Below, in pieces: positions 1-9,252 of a stretch of DNA of 64,000 nucleotides. Below the pieces are notes generated by a model, which saw only the letters and a list, made by a program, of their open reading frames with translations, did not search any database and was not told where the DNA came from. Location: the NCBI GenBank assembly GCA_947471745.1, contig CANJKZ010000924.1, positions 806,001-870,000 of the forward strand. The letters are read 5' to 3'. The position numbers were made by a program, and so were the translations under genes. The stretch is from Closterium sp. Naga37s-1 (Eukaryota; Streptophyta; Zygnematophyceae; Desmidiales; Closteriaceae). Numbering within the stretch: position 1 is the first letter of the stretch; every line of letters starts with the position of its first letter.

Positions 1-283
1 GCAGTGTAGAGGACCGCATACGGCCACAGAAAATGGGGGGTAGCCGCATGGATCATGGAGGTACGAGCGACCTCCATGACTAAGCCAATGCGGCGCTCAG
101 CAACCCCATTCTGCTGCGGAGAGGCCGGATGCATGAACGACTGGAGAATGCCCTCCCCACGACAAAAGTCCCGCAAGAGGTCGGAGGAAAACTCACCATC
201 TCTGTCAGAGTGCAGACGCAGGACTGGAAGGTTTGTGTGGAATCGCTCGCGGAGCTGGAGACGGACTGCGCGGATCCAAGGGA

Positions 284-592
284 TCAAAACATCAGGGACC
301 TCCCCCTTGCTGCGCAAGGGGAAGACCGTGGTGTACGCGAGTAGTCGTCAACGACCAGCAGAAAGTAGCGCTCGCGGCCCTGTCCACGGACGCGGGCTGG
401 GCCCCACACGTCCATGTGGAGAGTCTGCAGGGGAGCAGTCGTCGGGGGAAACGAGGAGGAGTGAGGAGCGGCGCGTTGCCGCCCCTCGACACAGGGAAGG
501 CAGGGAGGGGGAGGCGAGGGTGGGAGAGGAGGCAGAGTCCTGGGAAGACCAGAGACAAGGACACGGGAGTGCATGCCACGGAGGCGCTGCAC
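284..592 (-). pseudogene. Copia integrase N-terminal part (A1)
   Basis: This short minus-strand frame contains HMDVWGPAR and YFLLVVDDYSR, the hallmark start of the Copia integrase catalytic core, where the first catalytic aspartate lies in the HxDVWGP motif. It lies in a different frame from the neighbouring protease region, so the element is broken here or uses more than one frame. The same arrangement recurs in the duplicate at 33,288-33,596. Confidence 0.75.
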
Positions 593-1949
593 TGAGGGGT
601 GACAGAGCGCGACACGGGCAGGGGGCCACTAGCTGACCTGACGCAGACGCAGCTACCTGAGGAGACACAGTAGTCAGTGTGTACAGACTCGAGCCAGGCG
701 CACGGGTGAACGTGGCCAGGTGCCGGCCTTTCCGGGAGCACGTACAGATCGCCACACGCTGTCCTCCTGGAGTAAAGGAGTCAACCCATACATCCTGAAG
801 GACGGCGTTGCTCACCAAGTTCGTAGAGAACGAGGGGAGGTGAAGACCTGACAGTGAGCCAGACGGAACCGCCGGACACGGGAGAACAGTGGAGGAACGT
901 GCAAGGACTGGGCCCCCAGAGGGGTCAGCCAGAGAGACAGCAACAGGTGCAGGGAGTGGTGTGAGTGCTGTACCGTCGCGAAAGAAGCAGCGGGAAGCAC
1001 CTGAGTCAAGCATAAAGGTGTGCAAGGCCTCAGCAGGCGCAGTACCAGAGAGAGCAGACTCACCAGCACCTAGAGCAGCAGACTCACTAGCACCTAGAGC
1101 AGCAGACTCACTAGCACCTAGAGCAGCAGCCTCTATGCCTGGGTCGGGCGGCACACACAGGTAACAGTCACCCTCAGCACTAACAGGTAATGCATACATG
1201 GCAGTGAGGATAGCATCATAGTCAAGAGCAAAGATATCCACCCTCTGCCTAAGCAGCTCCACCCAGCTGGGGAGCTCAGCCGCGTCACCAAACTCTGTAC
1301 GCCAGGCGTCGCTCAGACCGGCGAAGCAGCGGTACTGTGTGTGACCAATTGTCCCGCAAGTCTGACCAGCCCGATCACCTGTGCGAATGACGTACGGGTA
1401 GCGAGCAGTACTCCGGGACCCTCTACTCTGAGCGTACCACTCACGCAGCTGCTGGGGCGTAAGGGTCTCGCGCGGACGCCGCTGCAGCTGCATCTGGCCA
1501 CCGCCAGAAACTCCCGACCGACCAGCTCCAGGGCGACTGCCACTACGGCCGCCGCCACAACCCCAACTAGCGTACCACTCACGAAGCTGCTGGGGCGTGA
1601 GGGACTCGCGCGGACGTCGCTGGAGCTGTATCTGGCCACCGCCAGAAACTCCCCACCGAGCAGCTCCACCTAGACTGCCACTGCGGCCGCCGCCACCACT
1701 CCCACTGCTGCCACCACCGCCGCCACCACTCCCACCGCTACCACGAAGAGACGTCATAGCGGGCAAGCAAGGAGGCGCGCGACCAGTAGGGCAGCACGGA
1801 GGGAAGGCAGGGCGGCGAGCAGGCACTAGGGTAGGTCGGGGAGGGGCACGGTCAGGGAAGAGCGGCGCGCGGCCAGAGTAGGGCGGCGCGCTGCAGCAGG
1901 GCGTCGCGCGGGATGCAGAGGGCGGCGCGCGGGCAGGCAGGGGCGGCAC
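348..1949 (-). CDS. Copia gag-like region, protease and pre-integrase (A1)
   Basis: This open frame of 533 codons belongs to element A1. The first 64 or so residues are proline-rich and overlap the leader minisatellite, so an internal ATG at 1,757 (MTSLRG) is a more plausible start. A glycine/serine-rich stretch follows, then two copies of an LTPQQLREWYA motif (residues about 117-127 and 163-173), a zinc-knuckle-like CX4HX4C near residue 198, a three-fold repeat around GASESAAL (about 278-300), and the Copia aspartic protease signature LDSGAS at about 314-319. The end carries the region that normally precedes the integrase. It is a fossil polyprotein part, not a host gene. I recognise no standard Copia gag core domain. 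Confidence 0.85.
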   Translation of the reverse strand: MPPLPARAPPSASRATPCCSAPPYSGRAPLFPDRAPPRPTLVPARRPAFPPCCPTGRAPPCLPAMTSLRGSGGSGGGGGGSSGSGGGGRSGSLGGAARWGVSGGGQIQLQRRPRESLTPQQLREWYASWGCGGGRSGSRPGAGRSGVSGGGQMQLQRRPRETLTPQQLREWYAQSRGSRSTARYPYVIRTGDRAGQTCGTIGHTQYRCFAGLSDAWRTEFGDAAELPSWVELLRQRVDIFALDYDAILTAMYALPVSAEGDCYLCVPPDPGIEAAALGASESAALGASESAALGAGESALSGTAPAEALHTFMLDSGASRCFFRDGTALTPLPAPVAVSLADPSGGPVLARSSTVLPCPAVPSGSLSGLHLPSFSTNLVSNAVLQDVWVDSFTPGGQRVAICTCSRKGRHLATFTRAPGSSLYTLTTVSPQVAASASGQLVAPCPCRALSPLSAAPPWHALPCPCLWSSQDSASSPTLASPSLPSLCRGAATRRSSLLLVSPDDCSPADSPHGRVGPSPRPWTGPRALLSAGR

Positions 1950-2600
1950 CTAGGGCGCGCTGGCGCGGTAGGCAGCGGGGCGCGCTGGCGCGCTGGGCAG
2001 CGGGGCGCGCTGGCGCGCTGGGCAGCGGGACGCGCTGGCGCGCTGGGCAGCGGGGCGCGCTGGGCTGCAGGGGCGGCGCGTGGGCTGCAGGGGCGACGCG
2101 CGACCTGCAGGGGCGGCGCGCGGGCTGCAGGGGCGGCGCGCGGGCTGCAGAGGGCGACGCGCGGGCTGCAGGGGCGGCGCGCGGGCTGCAGGGGCGGCAC
2201 GCGGGCTGCAGGGGCGGCACGACGGGGGGCAGGGCAGGGCGTGCGCGGGGCAGCGTGACGCGGGGCAGGGCAGGGCGTGCGCGGGGCAGCGCGACGCGGA
2301 GCAGGACAGGGCGTGCGCGGGGCAGCACGACGCGGGGCAGGGCAGGGCGTGCGCGGGCAGCGCGACGCAGGGCAGGGCGTGCGCAGGGCGGCGCGACGCG
2401 GGGCAGGGCAGGGCGTGCACGGGCAGCGCGACGCAGGGCAGGGCGTGCGTGGGGCGGCGCAACGCAGGGCAGGGCAGAGCGTGCGCTAGGCAGCGCAACG
2501 CAGGGCAGGGCAAGGCAACGCGGCAGCCAGCAGGGCGGCGCGCGGGCACGGTAACGCGACTGGTGGGGCAGCGCGACGGACACGGTAGGGCGCTACGGGC
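1925..2600. repeat. GC-rich minisatellite in the A1 leader
   Basis: Between the 5' LTR and the gag-like region of A1 lies a run of short GC-rich repeats. First come units around GCGCGCTGGCGCGCTGGGCAG, then units around GGGCTGCAGGGGCGGCGCGC, then units around GGGCAGGGCGTGCGCGG. The block is open in several frames on both strands because it has almost no A/T, so long frames here mean nothing. The same block is present at 34,929-35,604, and a similar leader block occurs in the short element at 27,240-27,530. Confidence 0.85.
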
Positions 2601-2679
2601 AGGGTAACGCGCTACAGGCAGGAAACGATTCGGTGGGCCCTAAAAAAACGGTCCTAGGTCAGGACCAACTCTGAAACAA

Positions 2680-2795
2680 TGTCAGAATCAGTAAGCGAGA
2701 ATGGATGAACTAGCAGCAAGATGGGTACAAGTAGCAAACCCTAATTGGGTTGTACCCCATATAGCCTACACAATAAGCAGCATATAAGTTTGACA
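2680..2795 (-). repeat. 5' LTR of element A1 (116 bp)
   Basis: This terminal repeat starts tgtcagaatc and ends gtttgaca, with the TG...CA ends expected of an LTR. It is identical in kind to the LTRs at 28,891-29,021 and 35,684-35,799. It contains a telo-box-like AAACCCTAA at 2,736-2,744. On the minus strand it is followed by a diverged initiator-Met-like primer site (ttgtttcagagt). The right flank is taagg from the satellite. Confidence 0.9.
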
Positions 2796-2925
2796 TAAGG
2801 TTGGTACTAAGAGTAAGTGCGTTACTTACCGATATGGTTGGTACTAAGAGTAAGTGCGTTACTTATACATATGGTGGTATCGAAAAAAAGAGCGTTACTT
2901 ACCCAAATGGTTGGTATTAAGAGTA
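2796..2925 (+). repeat. 37-bp satellite, short block
   Basis: About three and a half units of the 37-bp satellite in forward orientation lie between the A1 LTR and a Copia RNase H fragment. The unit reads gttggtactaagag, then taagtgcgttacttaccc, then atatg. No gene is seen. Confidence 0.95.
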
Positions 2926-3144
2926 GGAGGATTCCTCTTCTGTGGGAGAATACATCTGCCTGGTTGGTTGAGGACCCGTTAGTTGGAGGTCCAAGAAGCA
3001 GACGGAGACAGCACTTTCCTCGGTGGAGTCCGAGTACATGGCGATGTTCCATGGGGTAAAGGAGGTGATTTGGCTGAGGAGGCTGTTAGAGGAGATTGAG
3101 AAGGTTGCTACACCGCTTTTTGTGATAGCAAGGGGGCTCTTGGG

Positions 3145-3345
3145 TTGGCCAGGAACGCTGTGCTTCATGGGTTAGACAAGCACCTGCGTATAAAGTTGCA
3201 CTGGCTGCGCAAGGAGGTGAAGAGGAAGACGGTGAATCTGATCTATATCAAGACTCACAAGCAGCCAGCAGACTTCCTCAGCAAGAGGCTTGCGGATGAG
3301 CCTCATTGGCGTTGTGTGCGCATGAATGGAATGAACATGAACTAG
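3145..3345 (+). pseudogene. Copia RNase H C-terminal part (F1)
   Basis: This 66-codon frame carries the Copia RNase H end: an RNAVLHGLDKHLRIK segment matching the usual N-P-V-x-H-x-R-T-K-H-I-x-I block, LHWLRKEVKR, and HKQPADFLSKRLAD, equivalent to the common Q-x-AD-x-x-TK-x-L tail. It stops after MNGMNMN. It belongs to the group-3 fragment and has a partner at 4,876-5,109 and a duplicate at 36,149-36,349. Confidence 0.8.
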
Positions 3346-3384
3346 CATGGAATGATGAGGATGCAGCCGGCAGGCTAAGGGGAG

Positions 3385-4457
3385 TGTATTGGGTGCAAAT
3401 TCACTTTGCACGACATCCTGCCGTCTATTTGTACGAGTATGCGTATGCGAATGCATTTGCGTGTGAGTGGTATGTTCGTGTGTTTGTTTGCTTTCGCAAT
3501 TTTCGCTTGATGCATTTGCAGGTACTCGCGCAATGTGCGCTTCGGCACAACATTGTACGCGCTATGAACAGTGCAAGCAGAAAGGACGAGCTCGCAAAGG
3601 AACCCAAGACAGAGGCTTTGCGGTTCGGTTGATTTGAATGCGCAGATTCGGTTTTATCCAACTCCGAATTGTACTGTTTTGTTTGGTTAACTATAGTGTA
3701 GCAAGGCAGGCACTATAGGGGTACAATTGGATGAAGGTTGGATGTTGTTTGTCTGTATCTGCTGCTACAGGGCCATGGGAAACTAGCAAAACCAGAATTT
3801 GGCTGGTTGGGCAAGGACAAAACAGGTTCTGTTTTTAGGACCTGAACCTGGTTGTTCTTTTCCCAGGTTGGGAAAACGGAACCAGAGGTTGTTTACCAAC
3901 CTCACCTGCTGTTTTGTCCAGCTAGGTTGGTTCTGTTGCTTGGAATTATCTCCTGGTTGTTCCCAGGTTGATTCCCAAGGTCCTTTCTAGCTAGAACTAT
4001 TTATTCCTTCTCTGTTTATACCTGGATATAGTCAAATTGAATCAAGCGAATTCCTTCCGTGCTGGAATTTTGTTTCTACGCGGTGCGACGGCGGAATGCT
4101 ACCAAGTCAACGCTAGTACGCTAGTACTACAACGCTAGGCAAACACTGTCCGAGCCATAAATCTGCAATGGCAGAACTTTTCGCGAGGGAACTTGGCTTA
4201 TAGTGAAGCTCTTGGAGCGAGCTTCGATATAGGACATTCTCAGCTTAATCCGATCGACGGTCTGCACGGCACGCTGCGCGACGTTCAAGGTACTCTTGAT
4301 ATATAACTGCGTTCTTCTTATCCCTCTCTCTACAATCTCGGACCCGAGGATATGGGCTGGTCTTGTACGAGGCACCCAAGGACCCTTGGAGGTGACCCCG
4401 AGGAGAGGTTTAAGTTTGAATTGCGTCTTAGAAGCTTGAGTTTATTTGGCCCTTACA
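3385..4457 (+). repeat. Group-3 Copia LTR (1,073 bp)
   Basis: The LTR starts tgtattgggtgc directly after a purine-rich tract (ctaaggggag) and ends cccttaca, so it has TG...CA termini. Satellite resumes immediately after. It is less GC-rich than the group-2 LTRs and contains several caggttg/ggttgttcc motifs between about 3,800 and 3,970. The frames inside it (for example 4,127-4,375) look incidental. An identical copy lies at 36,389-37,461. Confidence 0.82.
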
Positions 4458-4705
4458 CCAACATATTGTTGGTACCAAGAGTAGGTTCCTTACTTACTCA
4501 TATGGTTGGTACCAAGAGTACGTGCGTTACTTACCCATATGGTTGGTATTTAAAAAATGTGCGTTACTTACCCATATGGTTCGTACCAAGAGTAGGTGTG
4601 TTACTTACCCATAAGGTTGGTACTAATAGTAAGTGCGTTACTTACCCATATGGTTGGTACTAAGAGTAAGAGCGTTACTTACCCATATTGTTTGTACCAA
4701 GAGTA
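4458..4705 (+). repeat. 37-bp satellite, short block
   Basis: Between six and seven forward units of the 37-bp satellite separate the two group-3 fragments. No gene is seen. Confidence 0.95.
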
Positions 4706-5149
4706 GGAGGATTCCTCTTCTGTGGAAGGATACATCTGCCTGGTTGGGGGAGGACTCGTTAGTTGGAGGTCCAAGAAACAGACGGAGACAACACTTTCCT
4801 TGCTGGAGGCCGAGTACATGGCGATGTTGCATGGGGTAAAGAAGGTGATTTGGCTGAGGAGGCTGTTAGAGGAGATTGGCCAGGAGCAGAAGGTTGCTAC
4901 ACCGCTGTTTTGTGATAGCAAGGGGGCTGGCCAGGAACGCTGTGCTTTATGGGCTGAACAAACACATTCGTATCAAGTGGCACTGGCTGCGGAAGGAGGT
5001 GAAGAGGGGGACGGTGAATCACAAGCAGCCAGCAGACTTCCTCACCAAGAGGCTTGCGGATGACCCTCATTGGCGTTGTATGCGCATGAGTGGAATAAGC
5101 ATTAACTAGCATGGAATGATGGGGATGCAGCCGGCAGGCTGAGGGGGAG
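4706..5149 (+). mobile_element. Group-3 Copia RNase H fragment (F2)
   Basis: This is a second fragment of the same Copia 3' end as F1, without an LTR. It carries SWRSKKQTETTLS, LEAEYMAML and WLRRLLEEIG (Copia RNase H) and the QPADFLTKRLAD tail. It ends exactly at a purine tract (gagggggag, 5,149), the point where an LTR would start. Its left junction with the satellite is the same as in F1, although the two fragments have diverged visibly in sequence. Broken fossil. Confidence 0.85.
4722..5063 (+). pseudogene. Copia RNase H part (F2)
   Basis: The first 70 residues of this frame are a clear Copia RNase H segment: GYICLVGGGLVSWRSKK, then LSLLEAEYMAMLHGVKKV with the catalytic-region glutamate, then IWLRRLLEEIG and a PLFCDSKGA with the following aspartate. 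The remaining RNase H tail is read in another frame (4,876-5,109, HKQPADFLTKRLAD). The duplicate lies at 37,726-38,067. Confidence 0.8.
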
Positions 5150-7450
5150 TATCTTACTTACTCATATGATTGGTATTAAGAGTAACTGCGTCACCTCTTC
5201 ATATGGTTGGTACCAAGAGTAAATGCGTTATTTACCCATATTGTTGGTACCAAGAGTATGTGCGTTACTTACCCATATGGTTGGTACTAAGAGTACCCAT
5301 ATGGTTGGTACTAGGAGTAAGTACGTTACCTACCCATATGGTTGGTATTAAGAGTAAGTGCGTCACTTACCCATGTGGTTGGTACTAAAAGTAAATGCGT
5401 TACTTACCCATATCGTTGGTTCCAAGAGTAATTGCCTGACTTACCCATGTGGTTGGTATTAAGAATAAGTGCGTTTCCTAGACACATGGTTGGTACTAAG
5501 AGTAAGTGCGCTAGTTACCCATATTGTTGGTACCAAGAGTATGTGCGTTATTTACCTATATAGTTCGTACTAGGAGTAACTGCGTTACGTACCGATATGG
5601 TTGGTACTAGGAGTTAGTGCCGTAGATACCCTTATTGTTGGTACCAAGAGTAAGTGCGTTATTTACCCCTATTGTTGGTACCAAGAATATATGCGTTACC
5701 CATATGGTTGGTACTAAGAGTACCCATATGGTTGGTACTAGGAGTAAGTACGTTACCTACCCATATGGTTGGTATTAAGAGTACGTGCGTCACTTACCCA
5801 TATGGTTGGTACTAAGAGTAAATGCGTTACTTACCCATATCGTTGGTTCCAAGAGTAATTGCCTGACTTACCCGTGTGGTTGGTATTAAGAATAAGTGCG
5901 TTTCTTAGACACATGGTTGGTACTAAGAGTAAGTGCGTTAGTTACCCATATTGTTGGTACCAAGAGGATGTGCGTTATTTACCTATATAGTTGGTACTAG
6001 GAGTAAGTGCGTTACTTACCGATATGGTTGGTAATAGGAGTTAGTGCCTTACTTACCCATATTGTTGGTACCAAGAGTAAGTGCGTTACTTACCAATATG
6101 GTTGGTACTAGGAGTAACTGCGTTACTTACCTATATGGTTGGTACTAAGAGTAAGTGCATTACCCATATTATTGGTACCAAGAGTAAGTGTGTTACTTAA
6201 CCATATTGTTGGTTCTAAGAGTAACTGCGTTACTTACCCATATTGTTGGTACCAAGACAAAGTGCGTTACTTACCCATATGGTTGGTACTAGGAGTAAGT
6301 GCATTACTTACCGATATGGTTGATACTATGAGTTTGTGCGTTACTTACTCATATTGTTGGTACCAAGTGTAAATGCATTACTTACCGATATGGTTGGTAC
6401 TAGGAATTGTGCGTTACTTACCTATATGGTTGGTACCAAGAGTAAGTGCTTTACTTACCCATATTGTTGGCACCAAGAGTAAGTGCATTAGATCTTCATA
6501 TGGTCGGTACTAAGAGAACGTGCGTTACCTACGCATATGGTTGGTACCAAAGTGCATTATTTACCCATATGGTTGGTACTAAGAGTAAGTGCGTTCCTGA
6601 CCCGTATTCTTGGTATCAAGATTAGGTACGTTACTTACCCATCTGGTTGGTACCAAGAGTAGGTACGTTAATTACCCATATTGTTGGTACCAAGAGTAAG
6701 TGCGTTTCTTACCCAAATGGTTGGTACTAAGAGTAAGTGCTTTATTTACCTATATGGATGGTACTAGTAATAAGTGCGTTACTTACCATTATGGTTGGTA
6801 CTAAGAGTAAGTGCGTTGCTTGCCTATATGATTGGTATTAAGAGTAAGTGCGTTACTTCTTCATATGGTTAGTATTAAAAGTAAGTGCGTTACTTACCCA
6901 TATTGTTGGTACCAAGAGAAAGTGCGTTACTTACTCATATTGTTGGTACGAAGAGCATGTGCGTTACTTACCCATCTGGTTGGTACTAAGAGTAAGAGTG
7001 TTACTTACCCATATGGTTGGTACTAGGAGTAAATACGCTACCTACCAATATGGTTGGTACTAGGAGTAAGTGCGTTACTTACCCATATTGTTGGTACCAT
7101 GAGTAATTGCCTGACTTACCCATATGGTTGGTATTAAGAATAAGTGCGTTACTTACACATATGGTTGGTACTAAGAGTAAGCGCGTTATTTACCCATATT
7201 GTTGGTACCAAGAGTAAGTCCGATACTTACCCATATGGTTGGTACCAAGAGTATGTGCGTTACTTACCCATATAGTTGGTATATAAAATAAGTGCGTTAT
7301 TTACCCATATGGTTTGTACCAAGAGTAACTGCGTTAGTTACCCATAAGGTTAGCACTAAGAGTAACTGCGTTACTTACCCATATGGTTGGAACTAAGAGT
7401 AAACGCGTTACTTACCCAAATGGTTGGTACCGTTACTTACACATATGGTT
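5150..7450 (+). repeat. 37-bp satellite array, forward
   Basis: About 60 forward units, with two main variants often alternating: one with catatgg and tactaag, the other with catattg and taccaag. Degenerate units are scattered through it (for example near 5,630 and 6,540). Occasional frames of 60-80 codons arise where variants remove the TAA triplets; they are not genes. Confidence 0.96.
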
Positions 7451-8165
7451 AATTCTCTGAATCGTGCTGCCGTGTGGGCTGGGGACCCTAGCGTGAACTC
7501 GGCAGGGGAGTGTCAACGGGAGTTGTGGTTGGCCCCGTCCTCGCTTGGGCGGAGCCGACCTGTAGCAGTGGGCGAGCTGGTCGACGTGGCTGGTCGACCT
7601 GCACGGAGTTCACTGCAGTGGCGCCGACTTTGGAGGGCGCTGAGTTCAGGTGGTCGGTCTTGGGAGGTCGACCTGCGAAAGGCGTCGACTTGGGGACGTC
7701 GACTTGGGGCAGCCGACTTGGTGTGGTCGGCTGACAGCTGACTGGTCGACCTGGAGCTGGTCGACCAGGAGTGTGGTTGACCTGGAGCTGGTCGACCGAG
7801 GGTGTTGGTCGACTTGGTGTGGTCGACTGGAGGTGGACGTCGACCTGGGCGGTCGACGGGCACGCGGAGAAGCAGCTGGTCGACATGGTTGTCTGGTCGA
7901 CCAGGTTACCCGGGCGACGGGGCTCTGCGAGGTGCGCGACCATCGCCCAGGAGGGATTTGCAAAGTCGACCTGCGGTTCGGTATCCCGAGGTCGACATGG
8001 CTCCACATGTGCAACCGTTAGCACGTGCTCGACCTGGCACCTGCGCAATGTGCGTGACGGTGCACGTCGTACTCAACCGTCACCTGGCACCTGCGAAGTA
8101 GGTGCGCGCACATGTGCACATGGTGGCCTAATGCTGGTGTGTGCTGGCACGCCAGCCTTGCAATG
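7451..8165 (+). mobile_element. Group-2 Copia 3' tail and partial LTR (C1)
   Basis: A 60-bp tail homologous to the 3' untranslated end of group-2 Copia elements ends in the purine tract cggcaggggag. A group-2 LTR follows from 7,511 (tgtcaacggg). The LTR runs to 8,165, where the sequence switches to RNase H of another group-2 fragment. In the duplicate copy the same LTR continues to its natural end at 41,486. The LTR is packed with GTCGAC hexamers. Broken fossil. Confidence 0.88.
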
Positions 8166-8894
8166 TTCCGGCAGAAGGTCAGCCGGGAGTACCGGCAGAA
8201 GGTCAGCTCGCTGCAGTTCGCGGCGACGACGACGAGGCCAGACATCGCCTTCGCCTGCAGCAAACTAGGGAGCGGCCTCACGGTGAGGAGCGACCAGCAC
8301 TGGCGCGAGGTCGACCGCTGCCTCGCCTACCTCGCCGACACCCGTGACACCGCCCTGGAGTTTGGCGGTGGACCAGAGTCGCTGAAGCTGGTCGGCTACG
8401 TGGACGCCGACGACGCCGGCGACAAGCAGAACCGGATGAGCATGGGTGGCTACGTGTTTGTCTTCGGAGGGGCCGCAGTCTCCTGGTCGAGCCAGCGCAT
8501 CAAGTGTGCGACGTTGTCGTCGACCGAGTCGGAGTACGTGGCGGCCACCGAGGCTGGCAAGGAGGGATGCCGACTTCGATTCCTTCTTGCAGAGTTCCGG
8601 CTGCTGAACGCCGGGACGCCGACCGTCCTTCGGGTGGACAACAAGTCGGCCATCACGGCCGCCGAGGGCCTGGGGCTGCAGGGCAACCTCAAGCACATGG
8701 AGCGGCGATACACCTGGCTGCAGCACATGGTGAAGCGCGGGAAGTTCACGCCGAAGTACATCCCGACCACCGAGCAGCCGGCCGACTTCCTGACGAAGGT
8801 GCTGCACTATCCGGCCTTCAACCGGTGCTCCGTCGCAATCGGCCAAGTACGCCTGGCCGACGTCGGCGACTGTGACGACGACGTGCAGCAGTAG
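8166..8894 (+). pseudogene. Copia RNase H (C2)
   Basis: This frame encodes the end of a Copia pol: YRQKVSSLQFAATTT followed by RPDIAFA (the RT-RNase H connection), VGYVDADDAGD with the first RNase H aspartates, AVSWSSQRIKCATLSSTE with the catalytic glutamate in SEYVAATEA, VLRVDNKSAI, and the tail EQPADFLTKVLHYPAF. It ends DDDVQQ. The start is set by the junction with the C1 LTR, not by an ATG. Close relatives are the 3' ends of the coding regions of elements B (16,844) and D. Confidence 0.85.
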
Positions 8895-9252
8895 GTGCCA
8901 TGCCCTCTTGCATGGCTGGTGCGGTGACTGGCGTGCTGTATGTAGTGTGCACGCCGACGGGCTATTCTCCGAATGGTGCTGCCGTGTGGGCTGGGGGCCC
9001 AAGCGTGAACGCGGCAGGGGAGTGTCAACGGGAGTTGTGGTTGGCCCCGTCCTCGCTTGGGCGGAGCCGACTTCGTGGTCGGGTGTGCGGGAGGTGCAGC
9101 CGACCTGCAGCAGTGGGCGACGCCGACTTGGGCGAGCTGGTCGACGGGTTGGTCGACCTGCACGGGGCCACTGCGAGGCCGCCGACCTTGGGGGCGCCGA
9201 CGGCCGACTTCAACTCTCGGAAGTCGACCTGAGGAGGGCGTCGACTTCTCTC
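8166..9252 (+). mobile_element. Group-2 Copia RNase H, tail and partial LTR (C2)
   Basis: This is a second group-2 Copia fragment on the plus strand, abutting the C1 LTR. It contains RNase H coding sequence to the stop at 8,894, a 3' tail, the purine tract gcggcaggggag, and the first 230 bp of an LTR from 9,023. Satellite resumes at about 9,253. It is related to, but distinct from, elements B, D and E. Broken fossil. Confidence 0.87.

Larger units (their letters stand above)
1..2795 (-). mobile_element. Group-1 Copia element A1, cut by the window edge
   Basis: This is the 5' half of a Ty1/Copia LTR retrotransposon on the minus strand. Reading leftward from its 5' LTR (2,680-2,795) come a GC-rich leader minisatellite, a glycine-rich gag-like region, an aspartic protease and the start of the integrase. 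It is the segmental duplicate of the complete element at 28,891-35,799, and shares the same satellite flank (taagg) on its right. The coding region is spread over more than one frame, so it looks broken. The LTR sequence suggests a young family. Confidence 0.93.
2926..4457 (+). mobile_element. Group-3 Copia 3'-end fragment with LTR (F1)
   Basis: This is the 3' end of a Copia element of a third group, on the plus strand. It holds part of RNase H (motifs SRWSPSTWR-like start, then HKQPADFLSKRLAD at about 3,258-3,299), a short tail, a purine run ending ggggag at 3,384, and an LTR from 3,385 to 4,457. The fragment begins abruptly in satellite at the same junction (gagtagg then aggattcc) as the related fragment at 4,706. 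It is a broken fossil with several breaks. Confidence 0.85.
1..8165 (+). repeat. Segmental duplication, copy 1
   Basis: This stretch matches 33,005-41,206 almost base for base. The offset is 33,004 bases up to about 6,400 and 33,041 beyond, because copy 2 holds one extra 37-bp satellite unit at about 39,421-39,457. By eye there are only a few substitutions per kilobase. Both copies contain the same Copia end, satellite blocks, RNase H fragments and truncated LTR in the same order, so they arose by duplication of a mature locus rather than by separate insertions. Copy 1 continues past the left window edge. Its right end lies inside a group-2 LTR at 8,165. A false duplication in the assembly is the main alternative. 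Confidence 0.93.

Noticed and set aside
1852-2607. Overlapping long frames on both strands in the A1 leader
   Set aside because: The GC-rich minisatellite lacks stop codons in most frames; the peptides are pure low complexity.
5150-7450. Possible CRISPR-like array of regular short repeats
   Set aside because: Units are directly contiguous with no unique spacers, and the setting is eukaryotic retroelement-rich DNA.
7488-8048. Minus-strand frames in the group-2 LTR with repeated STS/RPTP peptides
   Set aside because: They arise from the repeated GTCGAC motifs read through; the same happens in every group-2 LTR.
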